Below, one piece after another: positions 43,401 through 56,700 of a stretch of 64,000 nt of DNA. A program made the translations under genes and the position numbers. The stretch comes from Onchocerca volvulus (Eukaryota > Nematoda > Chromadorea > Rhabditida > Onchocercidae), in the NCBI GenBank assembly GCA_000499405.2, contig HG738138.1, positions 14,013,208 through 14,077,207 on the forward strand, given 5' to 3'. The notes under the pieces were generated by a model, which worked only from the letters and a program-made list of their open reading frames with translations, had not been told where the DNA came from and searched no databases. How positions within the stretch are numbered: position 1 is the stretch's first letter; each line of letters opens with the position of its first letter.

Positions 43401-46400
43401 TATTAACGAATTTTGACAACGGCAACATTATATTTCAGCAAATTAATAATTAAACAAAAGTTTCTGACGGTTAATTTTTTCATGATGGGTGGATTTATTG
43501 TTTATTTTCTTTTTTTCATGGATTTAAATCTATAAATTTTTTCTAGCTATTGCTGCTGTTTATTACTCATACTTAAATTTTGAAAATTAGCGCACAAATT
43601 TCCTAAAATTTTCAAAACCTAAACTTCTTTTGCAAAAATTTAGAAAAAATGCAAAATTAAATGAAGAAAATCTCGCAAAAACAGAATTTAAAACTTTTTT
43701 TTTTTCATGTTTGCTAAGAAAATTGATAGTGGATGAATCTATTCTTTTTATATTTCTGTGAAAAATCGATGAATCTTTTTCCGTTTTCTTCATAATTTTT
43801 CCCCCAAAACATGTAAATAAATAGTTGCAAAGAAACATTTCGATAATTCGATCAAGGCGAATCAATTAATTACTTCTCGTTATTTTATAAGAATGAGAAA
43901 CGGAAAAAACATTGAGAGGAAAGAAACTTATTTTAAGAAGTGCAAAACAGAAATTCATGCAGAATAAGCAATAAAAAAGATTCCATACAAGTTTGATATA
44001 ATACAATCGATAACTTTAATTTTTTCATTAGTAAAATAATAGAAATGTAAGGATAGCTTTTGAAGTAAAAATGCGGAAGTAATGAATTTTTATACATGAT
44101 AAAAGTTCAACTAAGCCAATTATATAAATTAAATCCTATCTATAATCTTATAATTATTTTGAATAGAGTGAAGAAATGCTATAATTTTGAATTAATTGCA
44201 CAAGTTTATTCAATTATATCCAATTAAATTACCTTGAAATAGTAATTTTCAGCAATATTTAAATCATGCTTCATTATAACAGTTAAATGTAAATTGTAGA
44301 ATTTGTCTTTTGCAGTGTTCAATAAAATTAAAAGAATAATTTGAAACTTAATTTTAAAGAAAAAAAATAAATGGGAAGAAATGCATTAGATTAAGTATTC
44401 TGCAATTTAAATTCAAATAAAAAATTGTTTCAATGCAAAATTCTTCTTTTGTCTCTTTTTTCTCTATACTTTTGTAAATTAATTCAAAAAATACAAATCT
44501 CTTCCAGGTAAAATGTAAATTTTGTAGATAAAATGACCAAATTTGCACTTTTCAAAGTTATGTGAGAAATGCTTCGTTTCTTCAAATTCCTTCGAATTTT
44601 GTTTTAAAATATATGACACTTCCGTTTACCATTTTCCTTCAATTATCTCATTTTACAAAAAAAAAAAAAAAAAAAAAGAAAGGAAAAAAAAACAGAAAAA
44701 AATTCATATGCTCTGTATTATTGTTAATTTTTCTTTTTCAAATTGAAATTTATTCTCTATCTATTTATTTATCAAATATATGCATGACCTTTTGGTGTGA
44801 TTAATCAATTTACATTATATTCATTTCAATATTTCGACATACCCTCTCAGTTCGTTCAGCAAATTCATAACATTTTTCTCACACTGATTTTTTTCTCATA
44901 TTATTATTTTTTGAATATAATGTTGATAATGAATGAAAAATTTCAATCAATAATTTCATAATTCGATGATTCAAATTTGATTAAATTCATAAATTTAGCG
45001 TACTTTTCACTTTCTTTTGTTAGTGACAAAATTACTAATATTGATTCATATTATTACAGTTACTTTTAAAAATTAATACCAATGCTGTTGGATCGCAAAT
45101 TTTTGTTTGATGTTTGATTTAAATGCTATAAAATTTTGAAATTTGGTTAAATTTTCTTATAGATTACACGGCAGCTTTATTTTCCTTCTACAAGATTAAC
45201 AAAGTTGAATTACAGTGGTTACTAATTTATAACTTTTCAAATAATCGCATAATTTATAATTAGTCAAACAATATAAATATTAAATTCATTCCATATTTAT
45301 GAAACGCTTAATCTGATTCAACAGGTTAATTTAAGAATCTAACATAAACTGCTTTTGCTTACTTAAATATAATATTGATTTCGTCATTCCTTCCGTTTTA
45401 AAGTATGCAAATCAAATATAAGTTTAAATTGAATTAAAAGGTTCTGCAAACAAAATGACAACTTTATTTCCGTATTGTTTTCATCGAAGAAATAAATTTG
45501 TTTCATTATTATCAAAATCACTTTGGTTAATGTTTAATCATTTTTTTAATAAAATTAAAAAAACTTTTTTAAGAAAAAAAATAAAATTGAAATAACATTT
45601 AGATCAAACTAATACACAGTTACTACTTTCAAATAAAAATTCGGCGCATGTTTTGAAAAGGTTAATAACCAATCTTATGCAATTCTATATTAAGTAACTA
45701 GGAATTCAGAAAGAGTGCAAGAAAACAAAGAAAAAATACTCGGCTTTTCGATAATTTGTGACTTATTTATTGCCTAATATTTTTATATACTTAATTATTT
45801 GGATTCTGTATTTCGAATAAAATTAAACGATTAATGTTGATAATAATTTTGCATTTGAATAGTAGGATTAACTGGAAGATATGTGATTATCAAAAATTAT
45901 ATTGAATTATACGAAATTAGCAAAAATATTGTTCTAATTTCTTGTCGTCATGATTTATTAGTTCCACTGGATTTAATAGATTATTGTAGAAGGATGCTCA
46001 TTTTTTACCAAATGATGTGAATTTTTTCTAATTTAATTCGTCAATTTGTTTCAACATTTAATTTATGAATTCAATTTGGCAGCTAATATTTATTTACTTA
46101 AATTTCAAATAATAAATGAAAAAGAAAAACAAATAAAAAAGAAAGAATACAACATTTGCAGCGTTTACAGTCAATACAATTGCATTGATTTTCTTACTTA
46201 ATTAAATTCCATTTTTAACCTAACAATAAATCAAAAAAACAAAAATGAATATGAAATGGTAGAAATATATTAGTTGCAAAAATATTTTCTATTAAATATT
46301 TTTTGCAAAATAATAGAACAAAATGAAGAAATCTTCGTAGCTAGATATTATTAATTTCATTTGATAAACGGTACTGAATTATTTGAATTTCAACAGTGTC

Positions 46401-46602
46401 ACAAATAAAAGTCACTATTAATAAAGCGTTTATAATATTTTGGGATTTTTGAAGTATTACGCACACTTTTATGAATATATTCCTTTAATTAGTCAAGGAA
46501 ATAATTGCCCAAATAACCCAGAATATTGAATTGAAAATATCGAACTGAAATTATTCTTTAAATGTTAGAATAATATCATTCAACATTCGTCTATTATTGC
46601 CG

Positions 46603-46677
46603 TCTTTATTGTTTGTTACTTCGTGTTACCGGAAATCAGTTGGATATTCGGTTGCAGGAAGTAACAAACAATAAAAA
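46603..46677 (+). ncRNA. Candidate pre-microRNA hairpin
   Basis: A 75-nt sequence folds on itself around position 46640: an 18-bp perfect outer stem (TTTATTGTTTGTTACTTC with GAAGTAACAAACAATAAA), then an inner stem with single mismatches at 46623/46657, 46627/46653 and 46634/46646, and a 7-nt loop CAGTTGG. Size, loop and scattered mismatches match an animal pre-microRNA. The arms resemble no conserved microRNA seed I know. The strand is assigned arbitrarily. Confidence 0.4.
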
Positions 46678-47429
46678 TTAGTTAATGAAATTCGATTAAT
46701 AAAATTTGAAAGAATTTGAAAATTCAAAATTAGGAGAAAATATTTGCGTAAGCAAATAAATATTAAAAAAAAATATTTCATAGTAATAATAATGACTAAT
46801 TTATGAATTATTACATAAATATTTTAGTTCTAAAGTAAAATTACTATGAGAAGGCGAAAAATGATAATAATGGTGAAAGTCACTTAAGATTGTTTCCCTT
46901 CATGCAAAACATATTTCTTGCGAAAGAATATGCTTGCAATTTCATTTGCTTAGTAATTAATAAACCAAATTATTAATACAGAAATTATTAAAAATTATGA
47001 AATTTATATATTAATGTGAAAGAAGATATTAAACTATGTGAATAAAATAATCATTTCATTCGAATAAAATGATAGAAAAAAAAAAAATCAATCTTGTTCA
47101 TATTTTGAGAATCGTTTTTTCCTCCTCTTTTTTGCCTTTTCAACTGTCAGGTTGACACATCCCAGCATTAGTTTTTTTTTTTTTTTGCTTTTCCTTCCTT
47201 TTTATTTTATACAAAGAATCTTTTTTATCAAAAAAAGAAGCTTCTTTTATGAAATAAAAATTTTTGTAACAGATTCTATAAAATTAATTCAAAATTGGGA
47301 AAAAAAAGGCAATGGATAGGTACTGGAAACGATTTCAACATTTGCTGTTGTATAAACAACTTGAAATTTAAGATAATAAAAAAAAAAAAAAAAAGACCAT
47401 TAACAAAATACTCTATCCATTGAAATTTT

Positions 47430-48060
47430 CGCATTTGGCTCTTCAATTAATTTGTTAATTTGTAGGATAATTTAATTTTTCTTGATGCATTTGACTATTC
47501 AATTAATTTGTTAATTTATAGAATAATTTAGGCGAAAAACTAAGTTTTGAAAAAAAATAAAAAATCACCAAATGCATCAAGAAAAATTAATGAAATTATA
47601 ACAAATTTATAAAATTGTTAAATCTTTTAAACTTAAATTTATAAAATTTAAATTTATAAAACTTCCGAAACTGACAAATTTATTGCCTGAAATGAAAAAT
47701 TAAATTATCCTGCAAATCAACAAACTAAAGTTTACAAAACTCTTGAAAACGGAAATTTTGAAGAATTAGTAAGAAACGACGAATGCACTAAGAAAACTTG
47801 ATGAAATCGTAAAATTTTCAAGTCTTCTAAAATTAACAAACTTACTCTATGCAATGATAAAGCTTATAAAAGTTCTCAAAATGCAAATTTTGAAGGTTTA
47901 CTATGAAATACAAAATGCATCAGGAAAATTTAACAAAACTTTACAATCTGTGGATCTTCTGAAACTAACAAATTTGCTCCGCAAATATATTAACTTTGCA
48001 CAATTCTTAAAAATATGAATTTTAAAGAATCTAAAAGGAATTGTAAATTCCTTAAGATTT
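47430..48060 (+). repeat. Degenerate repeats, partly open in one frame
   Basis: Two near-copies of GCATTTG(G/A)CT(C/A)TTCAATTAATTTGTTAATTT lie at about 47432 and 47487. Three diverged copies of a longer unit then start AATGCATCAAGAAAA (47571), AATGCACTAAGAAAA (47782) and AATGCATCAGGAAAA (47914), each followed by CTTCTGAAACTAACAAATTTG-like sequence. The last two copies are open in one frame (LLKLTNLLYAM, LLKLTNLLRKY). No acceptor or start is evident. Confidence 0.5.
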
Positions 48061-49091
48061 ATATTTTTGAAAAAGAATTTGGCTTGTTTATGTAAATTAA
48101 AAAAATCTAAATATTGTAATAATGTACTATTGCTGATTAGTTCTATTTACGACTAATTATGACTTTAAATTAATTTTCTATTACATTCGTTAATACTTGC
48201 TGATGCAAATTTTCTCGTCCATTCACACTTTTTATCAATAATTTTACTTCTTATATAATTTAATTCGATCGTCATAATCTCATTATTATCTTATACAATA
48301 TAATTCTTGAATTACAAATTTCTTTAAAATTTAAATTGCAGAGCCTGAACTTTAAGTCATCTCTAGAATAAATATAAATATAATTCATTCATATTTAGAA
48401 AACCAACTTTTTAATGGTATTGAACTTAATTCAGTTTTATACATCTAATGATTGAATAAAAACTCTTAATATTTTGTTGCATATAAGTTTAAAAAAATAT
48501 TAAAGAATTATACAAATTGAAAAGTTAAAAAAATCAAGCGAGATTAGCGAATAATTATCAGAAAACAAATTAATCGCTTTATAATTCTCTTATTCTTGTC
48601 AATTTTGAAATTTAGAAAGTATTTGTAATTTTTCGAATGATTTAGGAAAAAAAAGCTACCATTTTTTCTATTCACAAATTTCTGGAAGCAAAAAAAAAAA
48701 GCTAAACAAGCAAACAAAAATTGAATAAAATTTTTGCAAAAAAACTTGAAATTGTTCGCATTGAAAATTGATCTTCGTGAAATATTTTTTAATAGCATGT
48801 GTAAATTACTTGAAAAAATATTTTGATAAAAAAAATATACAAGAAACTTGAATTATTGAAAAACTATTTCTTGTTTTTCTTCTGGATTTTTTTGGGGAGA
48901 AATAACAGACTCAGTATAGAAATCAACTTTTTCATACTTAAATTTTGAAATGAAAAAAAAAAAATTTGAGAAAAAGATAATAATACTTATGATATAATAC
49001 TGGTAATGATGAACTGCAACATAATGATATAATTATACTAAATGCGAATTACCAAACTTATTTAACTGATTTCATCAAATACAACTTATTT

Positions 49092-49131
49092 AATATATAT
49101 ATATATTTTTTATATATATATATATATATAT

Positions 49132-49166
<35 letters not shown>
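49092..49166. repeat. Palindromic (TA)n block
   Basis: Two TA runs are separated by TTTTTT and TTAAA, self-complementary overall; it lies about 300 bp beyond the 3' end of the DNMT2 gene. Confidence 0.85.
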
Positions 49167-49170
<4 letters not shown>

Positions 49171-49466
49171 TGTTTAGTTCCACTTCATTTTATAAAAGAA
49201 AAGAAAAAGGAATTTAATTTCAACAGTTTCATAAATAACCTCTCTTTTGTTAAATAGATAGAGTTTAATTTGCTAATTACCTTATGTATATATAATTGAC
49301 AAATTATTACCCGTTTTCTTTCAATGTATAACAATTTTTTGACAGATTATTAACTTATATGTAAATATACGACAATTATTTGTTTGGAAATAGTTTTTGT
49401 TGACTGCAAATAATTATAACTACTTGAATACTGTTTATTGCATAGAAAAAAAAAAAAAAAAAAACA

Positions 49467-52400
49467 TTAAATTTTCAACAAGTGTTGAATAAGCAAAGCA
49501 ACACCGGAAACACTAATGCTATTACCAAGTGCATGATACATTTGTTTCGTTGAAATATTAGGTGGTTTCTCAAAAGTTCTAGGAAATCCCAATAAACCAG
49601 CTACTTCACGCCAGGAAAAATAACGGATTTGACAGTGTATCAAATTCTTGCAATTATCATGCAATGCAAAATTTCTTAATTGTTCACTGCTTAATTCTCG
49701 ATCCTGAAATGATTACAATATATATCTGTGAATGTAATATGTAAAAAAAACCGCACTAAATGAGAATACTATATGTTTTAATTAATAATTTTTGTATACA
49801 ATCTTATGTAAGTACCTATTCCATAAATGAAGCTACTTATAACATCAATAATATTGAAATTTGTGATATCATTGCGTATTAAATTGCACTCTAAAATTAG
49901 CGTCATATTTAAAAACCTACAACTGTCATAGAGAAAGCCAACATCCTTTCACTGCGACTTAAAGATTTAATTTCGCATAACAGATATTCATTTTTATCCA
50001 CCAATGGTTTACCTTCATAATTTGATATTAGAGCGAGTGTGTGAGTTACAAAAACTATTTTACTTACAATAATCAATGAAATATATCCTCATCAAAAGCT
50101 GATAACCATATATTAATTTAAAGCGTTTTAAGACAAATCCTTTAAACAATTTTACCATTGTAATTTCTTTTTTTTTTTTTTTTATGGTTTGTTATCAAGA
50201 TATTTCGAAGAATTTTCATAACTACGAAAAACTGGCATGCTTAGGTAACATTTTATAAAGACTGCTAAAAAGATCTCAACATCGAAGATTCACTTTATGG
50301 AATTCAAAATTTAGATTTCAAAGAAACAAAAATTTGTAGATGTAAGCACCTGAATTATGTTAGAAAACTGCAAAAGAATCGGTCCGGTGCCAGCAATGTA
50401 ACGGTAATAAGATTTGGTGAAACATGATGAATAAAGACTATTTGGTGTTACAAAGGACATAGCATTTCCGAACCGTTCAACTGTTTCTGGTAAAATGGCC
50501 AAAGAACTATCTTCACTAGCCTTGTCGCACAAATATTCACCTTTAAAAATTATGCATTAGCATTTACGAATAATATGCAACTATTAAGAAAAAAAGTCAA
50601 ATGTCGATTTCCCAATACTTCCAGTATTCAAAATTCCTACGTCGAAAAAATGGATGTCAAACTTAATGAAATGAAGAGATAGCTGTCTTCAAATATTCTC
50701 CATTTTAAATATTTGTCTAATTATTTGATATAAATTATTACCGATAGTCTTTCGGCGAAAAATTGCCGCATTATCTATTGGCCAGGTTTCGATAATTTTG
50801 CTAGTCGTTGGAACAGTGATGTAATGACTTGTAAGATTAGCTAAAAGATAGTATCGAGGTCTTGAATTCGGGATCCCAATTTTGGTTGGTGAAATAATAT
50901 ATTCCTGGAAAAGAAATCTAGCACAAAACTAGTAAAAATCGAAAAACTCTTCAACAAATTTTGCTCTGCTATTCAATCAAAACAGATAATATTATTATAA
51001 AGTTCCGAATCTTACACTACGAACCTCGAAACCATAAAATAAATTCATCAATGTGTCTTTGAGCATTTGATGGGCTTCAGACGTTTCAAAACCACAAACA
51101 TTTTCCACAATAATATAACGAGGCGGATGTTTCATATTCTTTAGTGCATTGCAGATACTTTTAAGTGCAACACAACGACGATCCGCAACATCTTTTCTCA
51201 ATCCTTTCCTGAAAATAATAGCACTTACATGGTTTGATTTTCAGCAAATATGTATGTACTTGTTACGGAATTTTTAATTTTTATGAAATTCCGTGGAGAA
51301 ACATGTACAATAAATTTCTGAAGGTGAAACAAAAATTGAAAGAGCAAGCTCCCAAACTTTTCATCTTCTAAAAACAAGATTAGAAGAAGTGTTCTGTAAT
51401 TGAGCAAATTATGATCTGAAATGATAATATTATTCTTCTATATTAGCTTTATATTTTTCATATTATCTATAAATATTTGCTTTTTCATCTTGATTCCAAG
51501 ATAAAATTATGCATTGCAGTTCAAAATAATCTCTAGTATTAATTAACCATTGCAATTGGTGATCATTCATACACTTTAGTTCACTGATTGCATCAGTCAA
51601 ATTGTGATTGGAAAAGTTGAACACAAATTTTCAATATGCCTGATAAATTTTCTTTAACTATATGAAAATCGACAAATAAGACAAAACATACTTTGTGAAT
51701 GGCTGACAAGGTGGTGACAGCGTCCATATATCAGCATTATAGTCATCGTAATAATCAGTCCTAAGCTTCTATAAACTAATTAACTATAAGAAAGTAATTT
51801 AAATATTATACGCATTTAATCACAACGAAACTTGACAAAGGATTTTAATTTAGTATTACTTCAACCTAAAATGATATACTGCACCATATTTGAAAGCAGC
51901 ATGAGAATGGTTAATCAGCAAAATGATACGAAAATTCAATGATGAAATTTTATCTATAAAAGAGATCGCATCCATTATTTCGTTATTATTAACAAAAATG
52001 AATAATCAATAGAGCATTAAGCTTTTAAATGATAATGACTGATATAATAGATGCAGCATTTTAACTATATTTGTTAATTAGCACTCATTATATTACTCAT
52101 TTATATTTAAAAATTTACACTGTTTAATCAATATTTTTTTTATTAGGACAAATAGTAATTGAAAAATCATCGAGAAGAGCAGCTTATTATAAAATGTCAC
52201 AAGTTAAAACAAAATAAATAATGATTACAAATTGAACTTCTCAAATAACTTAACCCTTTAAAATGATGTTCATTTCGAATCTTTATTTTATTATAAAATG
52301 ATATATCATACGATCTCTTCCAATTTCCACTCTATGTCAGAATCGTATAATAAATGTTTTTATAGATGGTTTTATCCTAAAAAAATAAAAAAAACTTGAC

Positions 52401-52815
52401 CAACCTCAATATTATATCGTTGAATTTCAGTATTTGGAAAATTATACTTATAAATGGCATTTGTAACTGTATTTATATCAAGTGCACGTATAATTACTTG
52501 TAATCCGACTTCTGAAATTTGTTTCAAATACAATTTGTTCACAATTAGCCTAAACATCAAATTCTCTGACTAATTACTTGACTGGTCAAATAAGAAATGT
52601 TAGAGACATACGGTATAGTATACTTGATGTCTTCATATCACAATATTAAACTGTGCTGATTATTTACTATTCATTTTATATGATATTCATTGCTTACCTT
52701 TCAAAGCATAATGAAAACCTCCAATTCCAGCAAAAAATTCCAAACATTTCATCGGCTTATCATTGGCATCAATTTTTGCACATAAAAATGAAGTGCTTCT
52801 CTGCTTCCCGACCAT
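49467..52815 (-). CDS. DNMT2/TRDMT1 tRNA (cytosine-5) methyltransferase
   Basis: Exons: 52698-52815, 52405-52511, 51692-51768, 51025-51208, 50742-50904, 50350-50540, 49467-49703. All phases fit and sum to 358 residues (human TRDMT1 has 391). Motifs in order: [17 protein letters not shown] (SAM binding); [31 protein letters not shown] with the catalytic Cys of [34 protein letters not shown]; the DNMT2-specific [28 protein letters not shown] and [17 protein letters not shown]. The CFTxxY signature and the lack of a regulatory N-terminus place it in DNMT2, not DNMT1 or DNMT3. The family methylates C38 of tRNA-Asp and a few other tRNAs, protecting them from cleavage. No lesion is seen. Its 5' end lies about 950 bp from the 3' end of the GABA-transaminase gene on the same strand. 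Confidence 0.95.
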
Positions 52816-53763
52816 TACAAATTAACTATTCTAAAGTTAATTAGTTTGATGTATAATTTAACAAACTGAAATTACTGTAGGATTCTTGACAACATAATCA
52901 TGTCGTATCCTTTTTTTGGTATTTGTTTAGCAATCAAATGATTTGATGAAATAATTATTTCTTTTCTTCTTGAAATATTTTTTATTTATCCTTTTTTGAG
53001 TTTAGAAAATTATTTGATCCATGCTGACTTCGAATCTTTGATGGAAAGCTTCGCATATAATTATTGTATACAAATGCAAATCACACCATGCTCAACTAGA
53101 AATCACGAATATGCCCTTATAAAATTTATCTATTAATTAAATCGACTATATTAACAATAAAAATTACTGGATGTAAAAAAATTATCAATAATGAAACAAC
53201 TAAAACAGTTATATGTGAAAAAAAAGTGATAAAGAGTGATAAAGTGGTAAACAGGAAAGAAGTGATAAATTGGAAGAAATTTTAAGTAAAATTTAAGTGA
53301 GGAACCAAATAAATTGACTGAAATGCAGAAATGAATTTATAATGCAAATAAAAATCACAACACCATATATATATCAATAGAATTTATTTAGATCCATGTA
53401 CATCACTACGACTAATTAAGAAAATATAGGGATGTCATTAGCATGTCATGATAACCTACAAATTTGAAATAGGCTCAATATAATACATCAATTTCAAATA
53501 AGCTGACACTGATTTCAAAAAATCAAGTAAACAGCGTCCTACAAGAAAACTTCAGTAATTAGTCTTCCCATCTGAGACTGACGCTCAGATAAGATATGAT
53601 CACTAGTTTTTCTGAAATTAAATTGGTCGGAAAAGAGCATCTGACAAGCAATTATGCGGCACTAATACATTACAAATGTACATTTGACCGAAAACAATTT
53701 GCAATTTTTTCTATGTATTTTTCTGTTAAAAGAAGGGAAAAAATATCTGAATAAAATCATTGT
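52816..53763. other. Spacer between DNMT2 and GABA-transaminase genes
   Basis: About 950 bp of AT-rich DNA without coding signals, containing the DNMT2 5' flank and the transaminase 3' flank. The distance is larger than the usual roughly 100-bp gap inside nematode operons, so the two genes are probably independent. Confidence 0.5.
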
Positions 53764-56700
53764 TCACAATTCCGATAATGATTTAGTGATGATGTCCAGT
53801 GCTATTTCTAGGTGTTTATCACCAAAAATAAGCGCTGGTCTAAATCGAACTGTGACCTCTCCACAACCTCCAATAAACAAACCTGAAAATAATATATACT
53901 GCATTAAATTTCAGAACAGAAAGATTTTTTAAGTCATTCCAGCTTTAATTTATATTTTTCGCTGCAGCATCGCATTTCTATCTTAGCTAATAGTTGAAGT
54001 AACACAGAAACATTGATATAAGGACAATACAAAGAAAGTTCTTTAATGAGCGTTACATATACAAGAGAAACCTCACTAACTGCATAATGCATATGAATTC
54101 GAAATATTGTATTATGTCAGTAGATTTTTCAGAAAATAAGAGAATCAATCAATGAAAAAATCTATAAAACAAATAAAAAACGTAAAACTTCAAACAAATG
54201 TATATACCATTGTTCCCAGCTATTTCTAAAAATTTATCTCGAGTAGCAGTGTCAGGCATATCGAATGCACAAAATGTTCCAAGACCTCTTACATTTCGCA
54301 TCTTCGAATTGTTGACGCTCTGAAATTCAAATGGTCATTTATTGTTATTTATGAAAATCAATTACTTTGACAATTCCCTTTCCTATTCCAATACTTCCTC
54401 TTTTTGAAGTAAATGATATAATTAAAAGATAACTTTTTGAAGATATCATCATCGAGAAAACCAATGAATTTCATAAAAACCTTCCCTTTGCCATAAATTC
54501 CATTACCTTCCGCATCCTTTATTGACTCACTGGCAATATAACCCCACTAATCATCAGTATTGCTCTAAATATTTAAAATACTTACTTCGATTTGTCGTAA
54601 TCTACTTTGCAACGCTTTCCCAACTCTTCGCGTCTGTTCCAATAAGTTATCTCTTTCTATGACTTGTAATGCTTTTTCCAGCAGAATTACCTTTGTTGGA
54701 TCACCTAACCATGTATTATAAATTCTATAAGGCTGAAAGCTGCTTAAATTAAATAAATATATTTGAAATCATGAATGGATAAGACAATGGGAAATCCTGA
54801 AGAATCGGAAATGTTCTTTAAATGATGAAATCTATGGTTTCCAACATACCAAATCAGTAGTCAAGTTAAACAAACAAAATTAGACGACGACTAAGCTTGG
54901 GATTATAAAGAATTAAAGTCGATGACTTCACTAAAAGTTTTATGAATCATGAGATAAGGAAAATTCGGAAGAAGCTTTAAACACCCTCGATAGCAAATAT
55001 TTAGCAAAGAATGGAACAAGTAAGGAAAATAAGACCCACTTCTTTCATCTGAAGATGATCCGCATAAAAATAACCAGAAACCATTAATTTTTTCGCAAAA
55101 ACCACAATATCCGGTGAACTGCTCAAGTTCCAAGAATCATGTGCCCAAAAGGTTCCTGTCCCGCCTCCACCAGTTTGAACCTTAAGAACATTATCTTACC
55201 TCTTCTTTGATCTTTTTTTCCTGTTTTTGTAATCTTCTTTAAGAAATATACAAAGAATAACTGAATTAGTTAAAGTAATGTAAATTTTTAATACTGTTTT
55301 CTATTAATGCAGTTTCTAATCTATCGTCAAGATAAAATAGTTACTGTCAGCGACTTAAAAGTGGCAGGATCAAACTCTGGTCTTCTTTGTCAAAATAATC
55401 TGTGTCGTTTCATTTTGCTATTGCATATTATTTTAAAACATATAATGTTTATGAAATGAGATACCTCATCAACAATAAAAACAACGCCATACTTTGCCGT
55501 TATATCGCGAAGACCTTGAAAAAAGTCCGGAGAACCATGATTATCTCCACCTTCGCCTTGAATTGGTTCGACAATCACAGCAGCTACATCATGCTTCATT
55601 TCCTTCCATTTTTTAATCAATTGTTCTACCTGCAAGAAATATTTTATTTGCATCATTATTTTATTATTTTTTTGCGGAAATCTGAAAAGCAAATAATGGA
55701 ACATTTACATGCCCATAATTATATAATCCTAATTTTATCAAGTAATTGATTTCTGTCGTAATTATGATTATGCTAAAAGATCTGATTTCTTTAAAAGACA
55801 TTATGACTTTTGATCTTGCTGGTACATACTATGTCTGGCTTAGTGAGATAACCACTTATGTACTGCAAAAACGCAGATGTATAGTATGGTATATGCATAC
55901 CAGACATGACTTCTTTTAAACTAATATCTTCTGAGTAGTAAAACTAACATTCGCAAGACATTCTTGATCCTGTTGCTCATTGTAAGGAACATTCTTTTCA
56001 AGCGGATATTTATAACGTGGGAATTCAGCAACAGGCCACCGGAAAGCTGGCAAATCCACCTTGTGAATTGCTTTGGAATGAGTTATTGACAGCGCAGCTG
56101 AAAAAAGAAACAAAAAACAAGGAAGCCAGATTACAAGGAAAAAGTTCGATACTAACTGGTTTGTTCACTTTCAGAAGCCAGTATTTTAATCTTAAAAATC
56201 GCTTCTTCATTCTCTTTTTATCACGTCTCGCTCCTAGATTCTATTACTTTTTTACAGAAAAGCGTAGAACTAGGATGATAGAGAGAGTAAAGGTTATTCC
56301 CAAACAGGACTAGATACTTCAAACTGTAAACTTCTTAATCTTCATCAATATCTTCAGAAAAAATGAAAATTTACTTAATGTGCGACCATGGAATGATCCA
56401 TTGAATGATAAGACAGATAAATTTGGTGTTCCAGGTAATTCGTGCCTCATGCATGAATCCAAGTCTTCTTTAGTTGGTGGAGAACCACCACGTTTCTGTG
56501 CCTGATACCACATAAATGCTGCTTTGATTGCATTCTCGTTGGATGATGATCCGCATAATGCATTTTGCACTCCAGTACATCCTTTCGGAGCTATCTAATA
56601 CATGAAATTATCATATGAAAAAACAGCTTGTGAAAAACTGCTTGAAATTCTAAAATAGATGCTTCTTTAAATAAATTATTTTATGCAAAAGTACCTACAA

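Larger units (their letters stand above)
38137..49466. other. 11-kb gene-poor region
   Basis: No exon chain is recognisable. Contents: pyrimidine-rich blocks (38560-39120), a (TA)n run (40033-40072), a degenerate tandem repeat (40190-40440), a short direct duplication near 42935-42990, a microRNA-like hairpin (46603-46677), degenerate repeats (47430-48060), a palindromic (TA)n block (49092-49166) and many A/T homopolymers. Open frames here (for example 41418-41657, 43587-43865, 48544-48798) are Phe/Lys/Ile-rich and lack motifs. Confidence 0.6.

Noticed and set aside
54903..55133. Minus-strand frame starting [12 protein letters not shown]
   Set aside because: It is the wrong frame of the transaminase exon 55040-55180 plus intron sequence.
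55820..55915. Hairpin-like sequence in a GABA-transaminase intron (ATGTCTGG...CCAGACAT)
   Set aside because: Only an 8-10-bp outer stem pairs and the inner part has competing poor pairings, much weaker than the 46.6-kb hairpin.
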